A DNA stretch of 64,000 nucleotides, from the NCBI RefSeq assembly GCF_022458985.1, contig NC_061782.1, positions 26,655,672-26,719,671 of the forward strand, in the 5' to 3' direction. The translations under genes and the position numbers were made by a program. Source of the stretch: Mugil cephalus (taxonomy: Eukaryota > Chordata > Actinopteri > Mugiliformes > Mugilidae). The notes beneath the pieces are model-generated. The model did no database searches and was not told the DNA's origin. It saw nothing but the letters and a program-made list of their open reading frames with translations. Position 1 is the stretch's first letter; each line of letters begins with the position of its first letter. This document shows, in pieces, positions 43,394 through 54,700 of the stretch.

Positions 43394-46256
43394 GGGGTAA
43401 AGTGAGACAAATGCTCAAACATCTTTTAACTTAATATTTCAATAGGCCTACATGTTTTATTTTTAATGTCATAAACATTGTAGAAAAGCCATCATGCCAA
43501 GGCAATACACCAAGAAGACATCCTGGGGCGAAACCCCTCTTGAGGAGATGGAGAGTGTAGCCATTCAGCTCAAGGAAAGAAAGACCATAAGAGCAGCTGC
43601 AAGGGATCTTAACATTGACAAGTCAAGCCTCCTAAGATTCATAAAGAAAAAAAAACAGAAAGGTAGGGTAAAATCAGTAGCCTGGGGTGCAGTAGCTGAG
43701 GCAAAGAGAATATTCACAGATGAAATGGAGGGGGAGCTTGCCAAACACTTGAAACAACTAGCTGAAAAGTTCCATGGCCTTCCTCCAGTTCAGTGCCGTC
43801 AACTGGCATTTGAATATGCAGAGGAAAAGAATATCCCTGTCCCTGCCAATTGGACAAAGACACAATGTGTAGGTAGGCTAGGGTGTGCAAGAGATCACAT
43901 GATTTAACTAAGGCCAAAGTTAACTAAGGCCAACTGATCTTGGCACAAAGCTAAATCTTATAATAATTAATTGTCTACCCTAGGTAAAGATTGGTTTGGC
44001 AGCTTCCTATCACATTGCCATCTCTCTGTGCGAACTCCGGAGGCAACATCCCTGGGAAGGGCTACAGCCTTCAACAAAACTACAGTTGGGGAGTTCTTTA
44101 ACAATCTGCTGTAGTGATGGACAGGTGACATAATTAATTCTTTAGTTGCAAATATTTTATGGAGGCTTTACCTGTAAGATTTGGTTTTGATTCTGATAAG
44201 ATTCTTCCCTTGCCTCTCATCTTTAACAGGCATACTTTCCCTCCCCACATGATTTACAATGTGGATGAAACATGTGTCTTTACAGTAGAAAAGCCACAGC
44301 AGGTAAGCTACACATGATACACTAGAGAGCACCAGACTGATACTGAGTGGCTCTGATAATGACCAGTTAAAGCTATTGACAGAAGGCTGGAACTAATGCT
44401 ATTAGTAATGTTGTGAACCTATGAACTGGGAAAAAAGAATGAACGGACAGAAAGGAAATACAACATACCTTTAGACTAGCCCACTTGTTGCACATGCTAT
44501 TGATTCTAAACTTTTTATTTGCAGTCATACAGGTTGTGACTGAGAAAGGAAAAGAAAATCAAGTTGGTTCTGTCACATCGGCTGAGAGGGGAGAACAGTT
44601 GACTGTGGTGTGTGCAGTGAATGCTGCTGGGAATTCCACACCTTCCATGTTTGTCTTCACCAGAGTTAAGTTTAAGGAGTGCTTCATGATAGGAGCACCT
44701 CCAGCGGCCAAAAGTACCTCCACCAGAACGGGATGGATGACTTAAGACACCTTGGCTGAGTTTCTTGACCACTACAGCACACTAACTGCACCCCTGACCA
44801 TCCCATGCTGCTAATCCTGGATAATCTCGAGGCTCACATCTCACTCAAGGCAGTAGAAATACCTAAGAGCTATGGTATTGTTCTGCTCATGCTCCCACCC
44901 CACACATCTCATGGCATGCAGCCTCTTGACATGACTGTGTATGGCCCGTTCAAGACCCAATACAGCCGAGCTCTTGATGGGTGGATGAGATCCAACCCTG
45001 GCAAAACAGTCTCCATCTACCAGACTGCAGGAGTCGTGAATGAGGCCTTCATGTCAGTAGTGACACTGTGCAACATCCCTTATGGATTTAAGTCCACTGG
45101 GGTTTTCCCATATGAAGTGTTTGCACCATCCATGGTGTCTGACCAGCCAAACCCTGAGCTTGAGGCTGGCCCTGCAGATGATCCACCCCATGCAGATGAT
45201 TTGGATGGTCCACCCCCTGTAGATGATGCACCTACAGATGAATCAACCCCATGCAGATAATTCACTTGCTAATGCTAATCCATCCACTGCGCATGGTCCA
45301 CATGGATGTGCCTCACCAACTGACTCGGATGTGCCACGAGTTCCCAGCAAACCTGGATGTGTCTCCTCGCGAAATCCTACCACTTCCCAAATGTCACCCC
45401 AGGACACAAACGAAATGAAATCGCGTGAAGACGGTCATCCTAACTGATACCCCTGAGAGGCAGGCAATTGAAAAGGCTCATGAAGAAAGACAAAAGAAAC
45501 TTGCAGTGAAAAAGCAAAATAGCAAAGAAGATGGAAAACCCAAAAAGAAAGCAACCAAAAAGAAAATCGTAATTTCTCAGAAGAATCCAGGGAAACACCA
45601 AAGAGTGGAAGAGACCCACGTTTGCTATAGAGGAAAATGATGTGGCACATGTTCCTAAAAGTGATGTGGTGAAGAAGCTGCCTCCACCTAAAAGGCCTGG
45701 AGGAACCACATGGAGAGAGCAACCCCACATCTTTCCCTGTAGGCTTCAGAGCTGGAATGTAGAGTAGGCCTAGTTGTAGAGAATGAGAGCTGTTGTTCTT
45801 CCTGTTTTGTGGGTCCCAGGCTTTTCTAGGTGGCTCTAAGGGTCCTGTGTTCTGACTGGGTTCTAATCTAACTTGTATTCGATTTTGTTTAGAGTTACTT
45901 TCAAGTGTTTAGGAAAAAATGCGCTTAATTGACCAATTCCCACTTCTAAATGTTGCAACATGTTTTGTTGCAACACATGCTTGTTTCAAAGTGGAAAAAG
46001 TAAGTGTGACTTTACCCCGAGTTGGTTCACTTTACCCCCTTGATTTCTCTGGTCTCAGTTTACCCCAGCTTCGGGGTAGACAAGACCACTTTTTAAAAAA
46101 CAATCAGATTTTCACGGCCCTTCATCCTGTATACATTCTGATAATTTCCATTGATAGGAAACATCCTGAATTAATGGAAAATGTGTACATTTTACTGATA
46201 TATCATTGTAGCTCGCTTAGAAGGGAGCAAATGTAAAAAATGTCTCACTTTACCCC
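43394..46256 (+). mobile_element. pogo/Tigger-like DNA transposon with introns
   Basis: Ends GGGGTAAAGTGAGACA (43394-43409) and TGTCTCACTTTACCCC (46241-46256) are exact inverted repeats. Further 'ctttacccc' motifs cluster near the right end (about 46012, 46030, 46060), probably extra transposase-binding sites. Between them lies a multi-exon transposase (43494-45640). The outer sequences look partly similar beyond the exact 16 bases, so the true end may lie a few bases outside. A TA target duplication is not obvious. Confidence 0.78.
43494..45640 (+). pseudogene. pogo-like transposase (psq HTH + DDE_1), broken
   Basis: Exon 1 (43494-43870) starts MPRQYTKKTSWGETPLEEM with a pipsqueak-type helix-turn-helix (AIQLKERKTIRAAARDLNID). 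After a GTAGG donor and CCCTAG acceptor comes KDWFGSFLSHCHLSVRTPEA; a stop interrupts LLxVMDR at 44112. Then MIYNVDETCVFTVEKPQQ (first Asp) before GTAAGC, an exon from TTTGCAG at 44525 (VIQVVTEKGKENQVGSV), LLILDNLEAHISLKA (second Asp) and PPHTSHGMQPLDMTVYGPFK (third Asp). The tail is Asp/Pro-rich, then Lys-rich. All three acids remain, but stops at 44112 and 44743 and frame changes make it inactive. Confidence 0.8.
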
Positions 46257-46285
46257 ACTCTCTCCTACCATGGTCCTATGAACCA

Positions 46286-48060
46286 GAGGTCCATTTCACA
46301 AAACCGGTTTAGTGAAAACTGAGTTTATTAACCCTGAAATGAGGGAAACTGAGTTTTCCGTTTCACAAAGGGAGGTACCTCAAACCAGAGGAAGCGGCGT
46401 ACCTCTAGCCTGTTTCAAAGAGAGGTAACTTCTCGGTCAGTTAACATAGTAACAGACTCTACGAACCTAACCAGGTTTTTCCTCAAAGAACCCCGAGTTT
46501 CTCTCTGTCTCCACCTTCATTCATTCAGTCAGCAGATGAGTTTCGGCGTAGCCTTGTTCTGCAGTCTGTCAAAATCATTAAAAAAAAATCAGATTCAGTC
46601 CATTAGACACAGTAGGAGGCAACCTTTTTTTCCACAAACTTGGCATGTCCTTTGGACAACAATCCCATGGATGAAGGTGCAGCATTGGTGATCATGTAAC
46701 CGGTTAGTTTCTAGCATTGTGTTGTAATGAAGAGGCCCAGACCAGGATATCTTTGGAGGCGATCTCTGTTTATTCTGACGAAAGATGTAAATAACAAAAT
46801 CCTCCGGTCAATTGTGATCAACTCAAGCTCCTACACAAATTTAATGATATAGAAATATGTTAGCATACTGCACAATAAGTTTAAGCTAGTAAATAAATTA
46901 AAGTGTAGTTTGACAGAGGCTAAAACACGGACATTTCTGTGACCATAGTGTTGCTTACCTCTCCCAAGGAGTACAACAGGAAAGGGGGAGAGGCAAGAGC
47001 GGGAGACACATTTATAGGAGGGAACCACGAAAGTCAATGTCGGGGTACAGAAACTGAGTTTCAAACGTTCCACATATTGACTCAGGAGGCTGGACATGTC
47101 ATCATCAGGTTGTAACTGTTAACACAGATTTTGTGTAATTGTAATACTACATATTACTGCTGTGTAATTGACTGTCATACGCAGAAAATTAAATATTCTT
47201 CGGGAGATGGTTATTAGACCACACACAGATGTTTTAGCATTTCCAGACAATTAACATTTTGAGGGGTACCATCAGAATCTGTTAGCACAAAAGAAAAAAA
47301 GACATAATAGACAAATAAATATTTGTATGAATAAGCTTAAAAAATATATCTATAGGCCTAATACATTCTATAAAGGCACTTCTGTCTTGGGGGGTGGACT
47401 CAGAGGATGAGCTCCCTCTGGGGATTCCCTCAGCCACTGGCCTTCCAATATTCTGGCTTAGGGCCAGCTCCTCTGCCTCCGTTAGAGGTGGCAGTGCTGG
47501 GCCACCACCCGTTTTACGGGCATCTGCCTTCTTTCTCTTGGCTGAGTAGAAGTCTGTGTTAGTTTAAACAGGCTTAATTATTCAACAGAACTTGATATAG
47601 ATAAGACATAGATGTGTGTGAAAACAGCATTATGAGGGGATAAAACAACTGCCCAGTCAAATAGCCACTTAATATTTACTTTAGAGGGTAAAACATGATC
47701 AAAATGAGGTACCTCCATGCTGCGGTTTTACCTGTTTGAACAATGTTTTTATATTTCATCTTTAGCTGCTGCCGGGATTGCACCTAAATGAAATAAAGGA
47801 ATAGGCTACCATTCAAGTAGTTTTTTAGCTACAGTGGTGTTGCACTTCTTTCCAAAGATGTGCTGAAACTCACCATATGAGCACATTAGGTTTTCCACCA
47901 CGAGGTTGGTGAAAAACATAGCCCTCCTCTTTCCCATTGCCATGGTGACTCGTCGAATCAGGCTCCATTCCACTGCTCTGGAACCGGAACTCTGAGTTTT
48001 CTATCTCAGAGTAGATTAATTCAGAGTTTAGGATTAGACTCTAATTTGTGAAACGGACCC
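46286..48060 (-). mobile_element. PIF/Harbinger-like element, partly deleted
   Basis: GGTCCATTTCACAAA at 46289-46303 is inverted as TTTGTGAAACGGACC at 48045-48059. Both ends share 'gaaactgagttt' or 'ctctgagttttc' phrases. The minus strand between about 47960 and 47380 carries pieces of the Myb/SANT-like second protein of Harbinger elements. The nuclease gene is not seen. The central part (46560-47300) is unassigned, with a short minus frame (47097-46831) of no known family. Non-autonomous. Confidence 0.72.
47385..47945 (-). pseudogene. Harbinger Myb/SANT-like DNA-binding protein remnant
   Basis: The minus strand starts at an ATG near 47943 (MAMGKRRAMFFTNLVVENLM, for the usual RRRAxFFT...VxxLM), with a donor-like GGTGAG after SYGE. 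A second piece at 47790-47735 reads VQSRQQLKMKYKNIVQT and ends at GTAAAA. A third at 47560-47385 reads FYSAKRKKADARKTGGGPAL, PPLTEAEELALSQNIGRPVA and SSSESTPQD. These match the N-terminal Myb-like domain and downstream linker of the accessory protein that brings Harbinger transposase to DNA. Frames are broken and the middle of the domain is missing. Confidence 0.68.
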
Positions 48061-48540
48061 CTTCTCCAAATCTCTTCTCATGACACACTCCCTCTGGGTC
48101 CCATCAAGTGCACACAGTCCAACTATCCTGCTGCCAAAGACCTTGCGTTCCCCTTGGTTCAAATCAACTTTATTTATATAGCACCTTTCATACAAATGTA
48201 TTGCAGCCCAAGGTGCCTTACACATAGAACAAACATATATAAAAAAGCCCACAGAAACCTCCCACTTCCCACCCCCACGCACACAGACAGACACACAAGC
48301 ACAGGGATATAAAAGCACAGATAAAAGGAATGACATGGCTGAGCACAGACGGACCAGTGAGGAGACGCCATCACAGAGGACCGTCCACACTAGGAGTTGG
48401 TCACAAACCCTGAGCGAAAGGAAATCCCCCCCCCCCCCCCCCATCCCATTGAGCCAGGACCATCATCACAGCTCCCAGAGAGGTCGGTCCTCAGTGAGGA
48501 AACACTAGAGTGGGAGGAAGAGATTAAAGTACTGGAGGTA
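48061..48540. repeat. Reverse LINE-type tail and poly-C run
   Basis: 'aactttatttatatagcacc' (48168-48187) with 'gcccaaggtgccttaca' is the reverse of a common teleost LINE/SINE 3' tail. A run of about 17 C lies at 48427-48442. The stretch 48443-48540 is unassigned. Confidence 0.5.
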
Positions 48541-48762
48541 ATGCGGGGTACCATCTCTGTCAACATGGGAATTAGCACACTTTGTCTACATTTAGCACAA
48601 TTAGCTTATGGTTAGCACATTTAGCTTACAGTGAGCACAGTTAACCTGCAGTTAGCACATTTAACTTATATTCAGCACATTTAGCCTACATTTAGTTCAG
48701 TGAACCCACATGTCGCACAATTGAGTCACATGTCGCACAGTTAGCATACGGTTAGCAAAGTT
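48541..48762 (-). mobile_element. Reversed family A tail (A6)
   Basis: 'ggtaccatctctgtcaacatg' (48548) and the repeated 'tttagcacanttagc' motif are the reverse complement of 19365-19615. Ends of the element are not present. Confidence 0.65.
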
Positions 48763-48769
48763 CAGGACA

Positions 48770-49900
48770 TCAGCGGGGACTGTCTGGCCTTTTTGGACTG
48801 TTTGGTGTGTGTTGAAGAAGATCGCAGCCTCAACATAGAAGTATATAGAAAACCCACGCACACAGATCAAGACTTGTTATTTGACTCACACCACCCTCTG
48901 GAACACAAACTACGAGTCATCAGAACCCTCCAGCACCAAGCACAGACTGTTCCCACTAGACAGGAGGGCAAGGACAAGGAGGGAAAACACATTAAACAAA
49001 CCCTCAAAACATGTGGATATCCCAACTGGGCCTTTGTCAAAGGCTCAAAGAGATATCCCAGGAAGGACAGGGAAGAGGAGCACAGCAAAAGGAAGAACAT
49101 CACCATCCCCTACATAGCGGGTGTATCACAGAAACTGAGGAGAATTTTTGGTAAACACTGCATCCCAGTTTATTTCAAACCTGGAAACACACTAAGACAG
49201 AAACTGGTCCACCCCAAAGACAAAACCCCTAGACAGAAACAGAGTAATGTAGTGTACGCTGTTCAGTGTAGTGAGGAATGTACAGACTTGTACATTAGGG
49301 AAACAAAACAACCCATCCACAAATGCATGTCCCAACACGGGAGAGCCAGCTCATCAGGAAACGACTCAGCAGTCCACCTCGACCTGAAGGACAAAGGACA
49401 CTCCTTTGAGGATACCAACGTCAGTCTTGGCCAGAGAGGACAGATGGTTTGAGAGAGAAGTTAAGGAAGTCATATATGTCAAAGTGGAAAAACCTTCTCT
49501 AAACAGAGGAGGTGGACTGAGTTTTAATTTACCAACTATTTATAATTCAGTTTTGACTTCTGTCCCCAAGAAGTTTCAACAACATTCACACTTTGAGCCT
49601 CCAGGCTCCCATGGACAATAGCCTCGTTAGAGCTCTATTCATAGGATAAGTTAGCCTAGGCACACAGTTCCCCCCCATTCAAGGACAGGTAAGTACCAGC
49701 CATTATGGTAATTAGTGACCCCAGTTTCTGGTCAAGCAAGTTTCGGGTGGGTGTTACCCACAGAGTTTATTCCTATTTAAACCTCAGTTTCCCACTAGTT
49801 TATCAGAACTGAAGAAGCTACTCGGATGAGTGGCGAAACATCTTCAAGAAATTCTGCAAGTCCAGCTGACCTTATTCAACGCTTTTTGGGTAGACCTTTA
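48770..49900 (+). mobile_element. Penelope-like element, 5'-truncated
   Basis: It contains the end of the RT, the linker and the GIY-YIG endonuclease of a teleost Penelope-like retroelement (48770-49620), then a non-coding 3' part that includes 'gaactgaagaagctactcgg' and 'atgagtggcgaaacatcttc' (49806-49846), able to fold as a stem-loop. The 5' part is missing, which is normal for these elements. Confidence 0.8.
48793..49621 (+). pseudogene. Penelope-like RT tail and GIY-YIG endonuclease
   Basis: A 219-codon frame (48793-49452) starts within the RT C-terminus (DRSLNIEVYRKPTHTDQDLL, FDSHHPLEHKLRVIRTL). It then has KTCGYPNWAFVKGSKR, IPYIAGVSQKLRRIFGKHCI and VYFKPGNTLRQKLVHPKDKT. The endonuclease begins NVVYAVQCSEECTDLYIRET; the usual YIGET reads YIRET, so the conserved Gly is lost. 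Near 49410 the frame changes and the end (REDRWFEREVKEVIYVKVEK, PSLNRGGGL) continues to 49621. The enzyme would nick DNA for retrotransposition; this copy is inactive. Confidence 0.82.
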
Positions 49901-50104
49901 TAAAAATGTGTTTTTTGCGAGTTTTTCGTCTGTCCCATTCATTTCCAATGGGAAATTTATCGCAGTTTTTCACGACTTGCGTTGCGAAAAGAAAAGTAAC
50001 AGCACACTGATCCCGATCATGCTGCACGTTTTGATATATAACTCAGAGCTGTAGGACGGCTTGCTGATTTAGACTAGAGGCCCGGGCGTTGCCCCGTAGC
50101 CCCT
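49898..50104 (-). mobile_element. Family A 5' end, reversed (A5)
   Basis: Read on the minus strand it begins GGGGCTACGGGGCAACGCCC (about 50101-50082), with a GGGC-AAC-GCCC hairpin, and continues to AATGAATGGGACAGACG, as in 6935-6955. GGGGCTACGG is the inverse of CCGTAGCCCC at the 3' ends of A2 and A4, so this copy shows the missing 5' terminus of the family. It adjoins the Penelope-like 3' end. Confidence 0.6.
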
Positions 50105-50396
50105 AATAAAAGACACATGCGCACATGCGATAGGCCAATAAAAACATTAAATACAGAAATAAATATAGTGTTAGGCCAGCGAATATAAATCAAGCCAAAT
50201 AAAGCCAAAATAGACATTTAAGATTTGCTAAAGCTAAAAAGGTGGGTCTTGAATTTCTTAAAAAAAAATAATAAATCAACACTGTGCAGCCCTGAGGTCC
50301 TCCAGCAAGCTGTTCCACAGACGTGGGCCATAAAACTGAAAAGATGCCTCACCATACTTCTTTGTCTTAACTCTAGGATCCACTAGAAGGCCGCTG
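50105..50396. other. Probable LINE/SINE 3' sequence, reversed
   Basis: 'aaaaggtgggtcttgaattt' and 'gttccacagacgtgggccat' are common in teleost repeat tails. No boundary was set and no coding sequence is present. Confidence 0.4.
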
Positions 50397-50801
50397 TCAG
50401 AGGACCTCATGGCTGCAAGGGGCTGATATGGTAAAAGCAGATCTGATCACACGAGGACTGATATGGTCCGGTCCAGTAGCTTTCCTCTGTTTGAGCTTCT
50501 CCAGTTCTCTCTTCACCTGGCTGGCTGTGATATGGAGTCCAGACTGGGGGGTGGGGGATGTCAGCAGTGAGTTGGGGGGTGGAGGTGACAGGGGGGTGCC
50601 TGCAGGAAGTGGTGGTGGGCTGTGGGGGATGCGAGGATGTCCTGGGGGCAGGAGGTGTGAAAAAGTCTGTGGTGAAACCCAGCGGGGGGGTAGGGGGTGA
50701 TGTGAGTGGTGTGGAGCAGGGGGTGATGAGGGGAGGAGTTGGGCGGTTGTTGCTCGGAGAAGCAGTAGAAGATGCCTTAAAGAGACATCACTACCAAACA
50801 C
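50397..50801 (-). pseudogene. LINE RT N-terminal fragment
   Basis: The minus-strand frame is Pro-rich (PPPLPAGTPLSPPPP), then reads SQVKRELEKLKQRKATGPDH and ISPRVIRSA. 'V.REL.KL..RKA.GPDG.SPRVL' is the start of the RT region in Rex1-type teleost LINEs. After SA the family resemblance is lost. Only this piece remains. Confidence 0.6.
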
Positions 50802-50954
50802 TTATTTTCTGCAAATAAAACTAACTTTTTTTGGTTTTATTGCAGAAAAAAATTATTGTAATGTAATTAAAAAAAAATTTTCATGTGTGTGCAATAGCTC
50901 TGAAAAGTGCGAGCTAACCATGTTCTGATCAGTATATCTAAGCTAGGCTCAAAG

Positions 50955-51175
50955 TTATCTAAAATTGTCACTGCCAAAACAGTCACAACCGAAACATGAC
51001 ATTTCAGTAGTAATAACAGTCTCCGCGTATCTGTCTCTCTGGCGGTCATTTGCCTCCTCAACTCTGTCTTCCCGTGGGACAGTTAATTTCACAAAGAACA
51101 CTTTCCTTTCTATCTTGGACCACAACAGCAAATCCAGTCTTTTGAGGGTCACAGCTATCTCTTGTGGAACGCTCA
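50955..51175 (-). pseudogene. Decayed retroelement-type frame split by the Ty3 insertion
   Basis: The minus strand reads VPQEIAVTLKRLDLLLWSK, KVFFVKLTVPREDRVEEAND and RQRDRYAETV. Teleost and cnidarian retroelement proteins have 'FPxEIAVTxLRPDxVLWS...ELTVPWExRxEEAxERKRxKY', which resembles a PD-(D/E)xK nuclease core. The Asp is kept, but the Glu of ELT is Lys here. The frame leads into the Ty3 insertion at 51176; related sequence resumes at 56686-56745. It is inactive. Confidence 0.5.
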
Positions 51176-51180
51176 GCTGG

Positions 51181-51759
51181 TGTCAGGCCGGGACTCGAAG
51201 CAGAACTCAGGACTCAGTATGCAGAGATGACAAAGGGGGTTTAATAGGAATGTTCAGAGATCCCTCACAGAGGGACAAACAAAAGGCCACAAAAATTCCT
51301 GGACGTAATTCAAATCAGTGAAAACAAAAAACTCTCCAAAAGGAGGAAATAAAAATCGAATAAACAAATCACTAAATAATCACAAAACACTCCGAATGGA
51401 GGAAACCTCAGAACTGAGGAAATAACTAAGAAAAGACTAGACAAACAAAAACTTTCTCTCCGAGAGGAAACACAGGCTTACTTGGAAATTCTTCAGTTGA
51501 AAACATGAAGCAAGGCACGAGAACAAGTTGACGACGACAACACTCTGGCACAAGACAAGGGGAACACAGACTACTTAAACACATGGAGGGAAATAGGGAA
51601 CAGGTGGACACAATCAGGAATCAGGGAAGACAATCAGACTTGTGACACATGAGGAAGGGCAAGTGACCTGAAACGAGAGGAGCGTTACTTTTCAAAATAA
51701 AACAGGAAATGACAGGACAAAACAACCCCAAGACAAGACGCCCTCACCACGGTGTGACA
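51181..51759 (-). repeat. Ty3 element 3' LTR
   Basis: 579 bp, TG...CA ends. On the minus strand it starts TGTCACACCGTGG. A TATA-like GTTTAAGTA and the putative RNA start GCCAGAGTGT (minus, 51549-51540) are as in the other LTR. ATTAAA on the minus strand (about 51242-51247) can serve as a poly-A signal. The 61-codon minus frame inside both LTRs is taken as a shadow. Confidence 0.95.
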
Positions 51760-51771
51760 GAACCCCCCCTC
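51760..51771 (-). other. Ty3 polypurine tract
   Basis: The minus strand reads GAGGGGGGG followed by TTC just before the 3' LTR. The gag-pol stop TAA (51774-51772) directly precedes it. It primes plus-strand DNA synthesis in such elements. Confidence 0.75.
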
Positions 51772-54700
51772 TTAGGACCGGCTACCAGACGGTCCAGGCT
51801 GTTCAGGATGGTCGCGGTTGAAGTCAGCAATAAGGGTACGGTCCACAATGAACCGTGATGGGATCCACTGTCTCTCCTCTGGACCGTACCCCTCCCAATC
51901 CACCAGGTACTGTCTGCCCCGGCCCCTGTTGCGTACAGCCAGCAGCCGTTTAACCTTGTAGACCGGACCCCCGTCTATCATCTCAGGAGGAGGAGGGGGC
52001 GGGAGGAGGGGAACCAAGGGACTCTCCTTGGCCGGCTTGACCTGACTGACATGGAAGGTGGGGTGAACACGGAGGGAGCGAGGTAGGCGGAGCCGGACAG
52101 CCGCAGGACCGATGACCTTAGTAATGGGGAAGGGACCCACAAAACGCGGTGCCAGTTTCTTGGAGGGGACCTTGAGGTGAAGATTCTTGGTGGAAAGCCA
52201 AACCCTTTGACCTGGCTGGTATGCAGGTGCGGGTCGCCTCTTGCGGTCCGCCGCTTTCTTGGTCCGGTCCCCTTGGCGGATAAGCACTTGCCGTGCAGCG
52301 GCCCAGATGCGTCGGCAGCGGCGGATCATGGCGTGGACGGACGGGACCGTGACTTCAGGCTCCTGGGCAGCGAACACAGGAGGTTCATAACCATAAACAC
52401 ACTTGAAGGGCGAAAACCCTGTGGCAGACGTAGGCAGGGAGTTGTGGGCGTACTCGACCCAGACCAGATGTTTGCTCCATGTCGAGGAGTTCTGGGACAC
52501 TAGACAACGGAGGCCGGTTTCCAACTGCTGGTTAAGGCGTTCGGTCTGGCCATTAGCCTCCGGGTGGTAGCCCGAGGTCAGACTGGCTTTAGCGCCGATG
52601 AGCCGGCAAAATTCCCTCCAGAACCGTGACACGAACTGGGGCCCCCGGTCTGAGACGATGTCCTTGGGAAATCCGTGAATCTTGAAAACATGGTCAATCA
52701 TAATTTCAGCTGTTTCCTTGGCTGAAGGCAGTTTAGGCAGGGCAATAAATCTGACCATTTTAGAGAATCTATCCACCACAGTGAGAACTGTGGTGTTACC
52801 TTGAGAGACCGGGAGCCCCGTGACGAAATCCATCGATATATTGGCCCATGGTCTGGAGGGGATAGGCAGTGGTTGCAGAAGTCCCATACGTGATCCGGAG
52901 GACACCTTGTTCCTCGCACAGACCGAACAAGCCTCGACGTACTCCCGGACCTCCGATTCCATGGATGGCCACCAGAACCTCCGAGAGATGGCGAACACCG
53001 TCCGCCGAACTCCCGGATGACAGGAAAGCAGCGAGGAATGGGCCCAATGAATCACCTGTGGGCGCAAATCGACAGGGACAAACAATCGATTCTCGGGGCA
53101 CCCACTAGGTGGCGGAGCCTCACCATTGGCTTGCTTAACCTCAATTTCTATCTGCCAAGTCACCGCTCCAACCACACAGGTCAGTGGAAGGATAGGCTCT
53201 GGTTCTTTGGCTACAGGCTCAGGATCGTATAGACGTGACAGGGCGTCAGGCTTGACGTTTCGGGACCCCGGCCTGTAAGAAAGAGAAAAAGAAAAGCGGT
53301 TAAAGAACAGCGCCCACCTGGCCTGGCGAGAATTGAGTCTCTTTGCCCTGCGTATATATTCCAGGTTCTTGTGGTCAGTCCAAACGATGAACGGGTGCTC
53401 AGCTCCCTCCAACCAGTGTCTCCACTCCTCCAACGCCACCTTAACTGCCAACAGCTCCCGATTGCCGACATCGTAATTCCGCTCCGCTCTGGACAGTCGT
53501 CGCGACAGGAAGGCGCAGGGATGCATCTTCCCATCCTGCTCAGACCGCTGTGAAAGGACGGCCCCTATACCTTCGTTGGAAGCATCCACCTCTACAACGA
53601 ATTGCCGCTGAGTGTCCGGCATGATGAGGATGGGTGCCGTGGTGAAGCGGGACTTCAGCTTCTTGAAGGCAGCTCCTGCCTCTGGTGACCAGGAGAAATG
53701 AACCTTCGAAGAGGTGAGTGCGTGCAGAGGAGCCGCTATTGCGCTGAAGCCTCTGATGAACCGCCTGTAAAAGTTAGCAAAACCAAGGAATTGCTGAACT
53801 TTTTTGCGGCTATCAGGGGTGGGCCAATTGACCACAGCGCTGACTTTAGCCGGATCCATCTGCACCCTTCCAGAGGCTACGATAAAGCCCAGGAAGGAGA
53901 CGGTATCGGCGTGAAACTCGCTCTTTTCAGCTTTGACGTAAAGTTTATGGTTTAATAGTCTCTGTAATACAGCTGCTACATGTTTTTTATGGGTGTCCAG
54001 GTCAGGTGAGTAGATGAGAATGTCGTCAAGGTAAACATACACAAAATGGTCAAGGAAGTCCCTAAGCACGTCATTAATCATGGCCTGGAACACAGCAGGA
54101 GCATTAGTGAGCCCGAACGGCATAACCAGATATTCATAATGACCGCTAGGGGTGTTGAACCCCGTCTTCCATTCATCCCCCTCCCTGATCCTGACCAGAT
54201 GGTATGCATTTCGAAGGTCTAGTTTTGTAAATATTTTGGCCTGTTGTAATTGATCAAACACAGATGACATGAGGGGCAAGGGGTAGCGGTTCTTGATAGT
54301 AATGTCATTGAGAGGGCTGTAGTCAATACATGGTCTTAAGGTCCCATCTTTCTTTTTTACAAAGAAAAAACCGGCTCCAGCAGGTGACGAAGATGGATGA
54401 ATGAGTCCTGCCTTCAGAGATGACTCTATGTAGTCTTTCATGGCCTGCCGCTCGGGCCCTGACACAGAGTACAGCCGCCCCTTGGGAATGGTGGACCCGG
54501 GGATGAGGTCGATGGCGCAGTCATATGGTCGATGAGGTGGAAGTGATGTGGCCTTGATTTTATTAAAAACCTCCTTGAGGTGGTGGTAACAGGTGGGTAT
54601 CGAAGTCAGATCGGGGTACTTGGAGTCTGTAACAGGGTGAGCGGAAACAGAATTTATGACAGTGGTAACCTTCTCCTGAATCTTGTCCTGCAGACACTCT

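Noticed and set aside
51426..51611. 61-codon frame in both Ty3 LTRs (also 56347-56532)
   Set aside because: Identical because the LTRs are identical; no sign of a separate protein and it is in the predicted U3/R region.
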